Position numbers and translations under genes: made by a program. Below, piece by piece: positions 60,934 through 64,000 of a DNA stretch of 64,000 bases. The notes below the pieces were generated by a model. The model saw only the letters and a list, made by a program, of their open reading frames with translations, did not search any database and was not told the DNA's origin. Position 1 is the stretch's first letter. Each line of letters begins with the position of its first letter. Origin of the DNA: Rhodospirillales bacterium (GTDB lineage Bacteria > Pseudomonadota > Alphaproteobacteria > TMED109); the NCBI GenBank assembly GCA_028824295.1, contig JAPPED010000015.1, forward strand, positions 150,356 to 214,355, read 5' to 3'.

Positions 60934-62199
60934 CTAGGCAAGGCCCGATGCACCCGATTGCAGCGCCGAGGCGCGGCCCCGACGTCGGTTCCGGCCGCGG
61001 GATTTGTGCCGTGGGTGATATCCGTTTCTTCTGGGCTTGGGTGCATGGCTCGGCGTGTCGGGCACAGGACCGTCCCCAACTACCGTCAGAGGGGAACGGA
61101 TCAGGCGCTCGATGGCGTTGAGATACTTCCGTTCCGTCGGGTCGCAGAACGAGAACGCAAACCCGTCGGCACCGGCCCGCGCCGTGCGGCCGATTCGGTG
61201 GACATAGTTTTCCGCCTCGTTGGGCAGTTCGTAATTGATGACGTGGCTTATGCCGTCTACATCAATGCCGCGCGCTGCGATATCAGTCGCGACCAAGACA
61301 CGGGTTTCGCCAGCCCGAAACCGTTTTAGCACCCGCTGGCGAGCGCCTTGGGATTTGTTTCCGTGGATCACCTCGGCGTCGACGCCGGCCTGGTCGAGCT
61401 GCTGCACGATCCGGTTGGCACGATGCTTGGTCCTCGAAAACACCAGGACGCGCGACAGCGCCGGATCATCCAGAATACGGGTTAGCAAGGCCCGCTTTCC
61501 CTGTGCACCGACATGGTAGACGCGCTGTTCGACACGCGTCACCGGCGTGGCTCGGGGAGTGATCTCAACATGGACGGGATCGGTCAGGAAATCGCCGGAC
61601 AGACGGGCAATCTCGGTCGGCATGGTGGCCGAGAACAGTAGCGACTGGCGGCTGACCGGTAGGTCCGAGATTATTTTTCGGACATCGCGCACAAAGCCCA
61701 TGTCGAGCATGCGGTCTGCCTCATCTAGGACAAACACTTCGACCGCGTCGAGCGCCAGCAGACGCTGGTTCACGAGGTCGAGCAGGCGACCTGGCGTGGC
61801 TGTCACAATGTCAACCCCACGCCGCAGGGCATCGACTTGGGGCTTCTGCCCGACCCCACCGAAAATCACCGTTTGGCGTAGACGGAGGTATTTGGCGTAG
61901 GCGCTGAATTCTTCGCCGATCTGAATTGCGAGTTCGCGGGTGGGCGCAAGGACGAGCGCGCGTGGCCGACGCCGACCGGACTGGCCGCGATTGCGGTCAA
62001 GTTGGTGGAGAATGGGAAGTGCGAAGGCCGCTGTCTTGCCTGTACCGGTTTGGGCGATGCCCACCAGATCGCGGCCGGCGAGAAGATCGGGAATGGCGCG
62101 TGCCTGGATTGGTGTCGGCTCGACATGGTCTCTGGCGGCCAATGCACGCTGTATCGGACCGGCTAAACCGAGATCCGAGAACTTGGGTTTGGTCAACAA
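60934..62199 (-). CDS. rhlE: DEAD-box ATP-dependent RNA helicase, RhlE type
   Basis: Helicase of 421 residues. The Q-motif FSDLGL is near the start, motif I AQTGTGKTAAF near 50, motif Ib TPGRLLDL near 135, motif II VLDEADRMLDMGF near 157, motif III FSATMP near 190, and motifs V and VI (ATDIAARGID; HRIGRTARAG) near 300-340. The C-terminal tail (about 375-421) is Arg/Lys-rich and likely unstructured RNA-binding. It remodels structured RNA or ribosome precursors. The start is TTG 62199 (or the next codon, TTG 62196), with AAGGAAA just upstream. Confidence 0.94.
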   Translation of the reverse strand: MLTKPKFSDLGLAGPIQRALAARDHVEPTPIQARAIPDLLAGRDLVGIAQTGTGKTAAFALPILHQLDRNRGQSGRRRPRALVLAPTRELAIQIGEEFSAYAKYLRLRQTVIFGGVGQKPQVDALRRGVDIVTATPGRLLDLVNQRLLALDAVEVFVLDEADRMLDMGFVRDVRKIISDLPVSRQSLLFSATMPTEIARLSGDFLTDPVHVEITPRATPVTRVEQRVYHVGAQGKRALLTRILDDPALSRVLVFSRTKHRANRIVQQLDQAGVDAEVIHGNKSQGARQRVLKRFRAGETRVLVATDIAARGIDVDGISHVINYELPNEAENYVHRIGRTARAGADGFAFSFCDPTERKYLNAIERLIRSPLTVVGDGPVPDTPSHAPKPRRNGYHPRHKSRGRNRRRGRASALQSGASGLA

Positions 62200-62848
62200 A
62201 TTTCCTTCTTTGCGGCACGATCAGCGTGGGTGGCGCGGTTGGGCCGAGATGATCCGTCCCGGTCGCGGCCGGAGCGGAAACATGGGATTGGTTTTGCCCG
62301 GGGAATGGCGCCGCTGGTATCCGGCGCACCACGCTATCGTTAGGCAGTGCGCGAGTTCAAATGGTTATTCGAGCCCAAACAATCAAGTACACCAGTTTTT
62401 CTTATCGTACAGCGTGACCTGCCCCCGACGCCGAGCTATTTGACATACAACAAACGCGGCCGGCATGACGGTTAGGGGCAAGCCCAGCCAATCTGTCACG
62501 ACGCCGCCAAGAGGACCGGTCAGCTGCGGCCCACGACCCCGAGAGGAAATGCCAGTCCTTGATCACCGGAGGGAAGCGGGTTACCCCGCTCCAGCCGCGC
62601 AGATCCGAACGTGCGCGCTAACACATCCGGCTCCTCCTTTGAGTGGTGACGGCAAACCGTTGTTCCATCTACGGGTGGCAGCTGCGCGGCTCGGGGAGGC
62701 ACCGGCTCGCCAGTTGGTTGATTGACCTGCCTCCCCTTGAATTGGTCCACCGTTAAGGTGAGTGAACGAAGGCGACCGCAGGGCTAGCGCGAGAAAATGC
62801 TGGGGAATCCCGTGGCGACAATATGTCGCCGCGCGCGGGGCGCCGCGG
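62200..62848. other. Intergenic region upstream of rhlE
   Basis: About 650 bp with no supported gene. Around 62340-62460 it is AT-richer than its surroundings and may hold the rhlE promoter and a long leader. No confident promoter boxes or terminator for the GMC gene were found. Confidence 0.5.
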
Positions 62849-64000
62849 TCAGGCCAGCTCGCGCATCAATTCGGCGCATTTCTCGCCGACCATGATGCTC
62901 GGTGCGTTCGTGTTCCCGGATGGCATGGTCGGGAAGATCGACGCATCGGCGATGCGCAGGCCCTCAAGGCCGTGAACCCGCAGGCGGTCGTCGACGACGG
63001 CGTCGGCTCCCGGCCCCATGCGGCAAGTGCCGATGGGGTGGTACGCGGTCTCGGAGTTCTCCCGGATCCAGTTCTCGATCGCCGCGGCGCCTTCCACCTC
63101 CGCGCCGGGCGAGATTTCCTCGCCGCGGAACGGGTCCATCGGCGCCGCCGCAGCGATTTGCCGTATCAGCCCGACGCCGGCGACGAGGGTTTCCCGGTCG
63201 ATCGGGTCGCTCAGGAAGTTGAAACGAATTGCCGGCGGCTCGGCGGGGTCGGACGAGCGGATGTGGATCGAGCCCTGGCTTTCGGGCCGCAATTGGTAGC
63301 ATGCCGCGGTCATGGCCGGGAACGCGTGCAGCTTGCGCCGCTTCGGATCCTTCACCGCGTAGGGAATGAGGTGCAACTGGATGTCCGGCGTCGCCAGCTC
63401 CGGTCGCGTCCGCAGAAAGGCGACGAGCGGCGCCGAAGGCAGGCTGAGGAAGCCGCCGCCGGTCGCCAGGTAGCGCGCTGCCTGCCCGACTAGGCGGAGG
63501 CCGCGCGTCCGCTCGTTGTACGATACGCCGGGCGCGCTGACTCGCCATTGCACGCGCGCGATGATGTGGTCACGGAAGTTCTCGCCGACGGCGGGCAGCG
63601 CGTGCCTTACCGGAATGCCGTGCGCCCGCAGCACTTCGGGCGCGCCGACGCCCGACAGTTCGAGAAGCTGCGGCGAGGCGACGGCGCCGGCGCACAGGAC
63701 AACCTCGCGCGCAGCGCTCACCTCGCGTGTCCGACCGCGCCGTTCGTAAACGACGCCGGTGCAGCGCCGGCCGTCGAACGTGAGCCTTCGCGCCGCGGCT
63801 TCGGCGACGACCGTGAGATTCGGCCGCCGCATCGCCGGCTTCAGGTAGCAGTGCGCAGTGCTCATGCGGCGGCCGCGCGCGATCGTCGCCTGGGTCTTGG
63901 CGATCCCCTCCTGGTCGGCGCCGTTGTAGTCCGGGTTGCGGCGAATGCCGAGCGCCCCGGCAGCGGCGAACCAGGCATCGTAGAGCGGGTTGCGGTCGGG
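62849..64000 (-). CDS. GMC-family FAD oxidoreductase, C-terminal part (5' end outside window)
   Basis: The frame is open to the right edge. The visible 383 residues are the central and C-terminal parts of a choline-dehydrogenase-like GMC oxidoreductase. GMC signature 2 is AGAVASPQLLELSGVG, and the catalytic His is in YHPIGTCRMG. The C-terminal pair lies in PSGNTNAP, where Ser-Gly-Asn stands in place of the Thr-His-Gly-Asn of the enzyme at 31950. The N-terminal FAD-binding motif lies outside the window. The ATG at 63865 is internal. Substrate unknown. Confidence 0.88.
   Translation of the reverse strand, partial: PDRNPLYDAWFAAAGALGIRRNPDYNGADQEGIAKTQATIARGRRMSTAHCYLKPAMRRPNLTVVAEAAARRLTFDGRRCTGVVYERRGRTREVSAAREVVLCAGAVASPQLLELSGVGAPEVLRAHGIPVRHALPAVGENFRDHIIARVQWRVSAPGVSYNERTRGLRLVGQAARYLATGGGFLSLPSAPLVAFLRTRPELATPDIQLHLIPYAVKDPKRRKLHAFPAMTAACYQLRPESQGSIHIRSSDPAEPPAIRFNFLSDPIDRETLVAGVGLIRQIAAAAPMDPFRGEEISPGAEVEGAAAIENWIRENSETAYHPIGTCRMGPGADAVVDDRLRVHGLEGLRIADASIFPTMPSGNTNAPSIMVGEKCAELMRELA

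Noticed and set aside
62762..63493. 243-codon plus-strand open frame opposite the second GMC oxidoreductase
   Set aside because: Antisense shadow; the minus strand carries GMC signatures.

Overview
This is a high-GC window, most likely from the chromosome of an alphaproteobacterium (Rhodospirillales-like or another uncultured lineage). The evidence is the order ntrB-ntrC-ntrY-ntrX-trkA, a fused ispDF gene next to pgpA and a CinA/PncC-type amidase gene, an NADP isocitrate dehydrogenase of the homodimeric type, and a Zur regulator near a DUF2796/ABC zinc locus. Genes are packed into operons with many 4-base start/stop overlaps, and GTG or TTG starts are common. I see no rRNA, CRISPR array or intact insertion sequence. 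One tRNA-Ser(GCU) is present.

Layout. 1-0.4 kb: end of a glutathione S-transferase gene. 0.6-4.9 kb (minus): a complete polyamine-type ABC importer operon, with a 22-bp dyad in its promoter region. 5.3-12.3 kb: a partner-switching signalling locus. It has a soluble SpoIIE phosphatase (minus) and, across a 1-kb gap, a plus-strand operon encoding a degenerate GHKL-like protein, a STAS-like/SAM-methyltransferase fusion, a membrane Cache-HAMP-SpoIIE phosphatase, a GHKL kinase and a STAS protein. 13.1-15.4 kb: acetyl-CoA synthetase with a small secreted Cys-rich protein. 15.5-20.1 kb: alaS facing icd and a LOG-family gene. 20.3-29.3 kb (minus): ntrB-ntrC-ntrY-ntrX-trkA-trkH, linking nitrogen-sensing two-component systems to K+ uptake.

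29.6-31.4 kb: a flavin monooxygenase with an N-terminal SnoaL-like domain. 31.9-37.4 kb: a translationally coupled run of GMC oxidoreductase, ispDF, pgpA, CinA-type amidase, NAD-dependent epimerase and creatininase-family genes. The monooxygenase and GMC genes sit where dusB is usually found beside ntrB. 37.5-43.5 kb: lytic transglycosylase, threonine dehydratase, tRNA-Ser, rnhA, thrB and a D-amino-acid/branched-chain type aminotransferase. 43.5-46.6 kb: a DUF1501/DUF1800 export pair. 46.8-51.8 kb: a VOC protein, Zur, and a zinc-related operon (His-rich DUF2796 protein, ABC ATPase, permease, DUF3299).

52.2-58.5 kb: a TRAP transporter behind a recognisable sigma-70 promoter, then, convergently, an alpha/beta hydrolase, a cytochrome c and a PQQ alcohol dehydrogenase with the Asp-Tyr-Asp signature of lanthanide enzymes. 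This looks like periplasmic alcohol oxidation plus organic-acid uptake. 59.1-60.8 kb: an orphan small gene and a decayed transposase-like relic. 60.9-64 kb: a RhlE-type helicase and a second GMC oxidoreductase cut by the window edge.

The strongest candidate for an under-described system is the 5.3-12.3 kb phosphatase/STAS/methyltransferase cluster.
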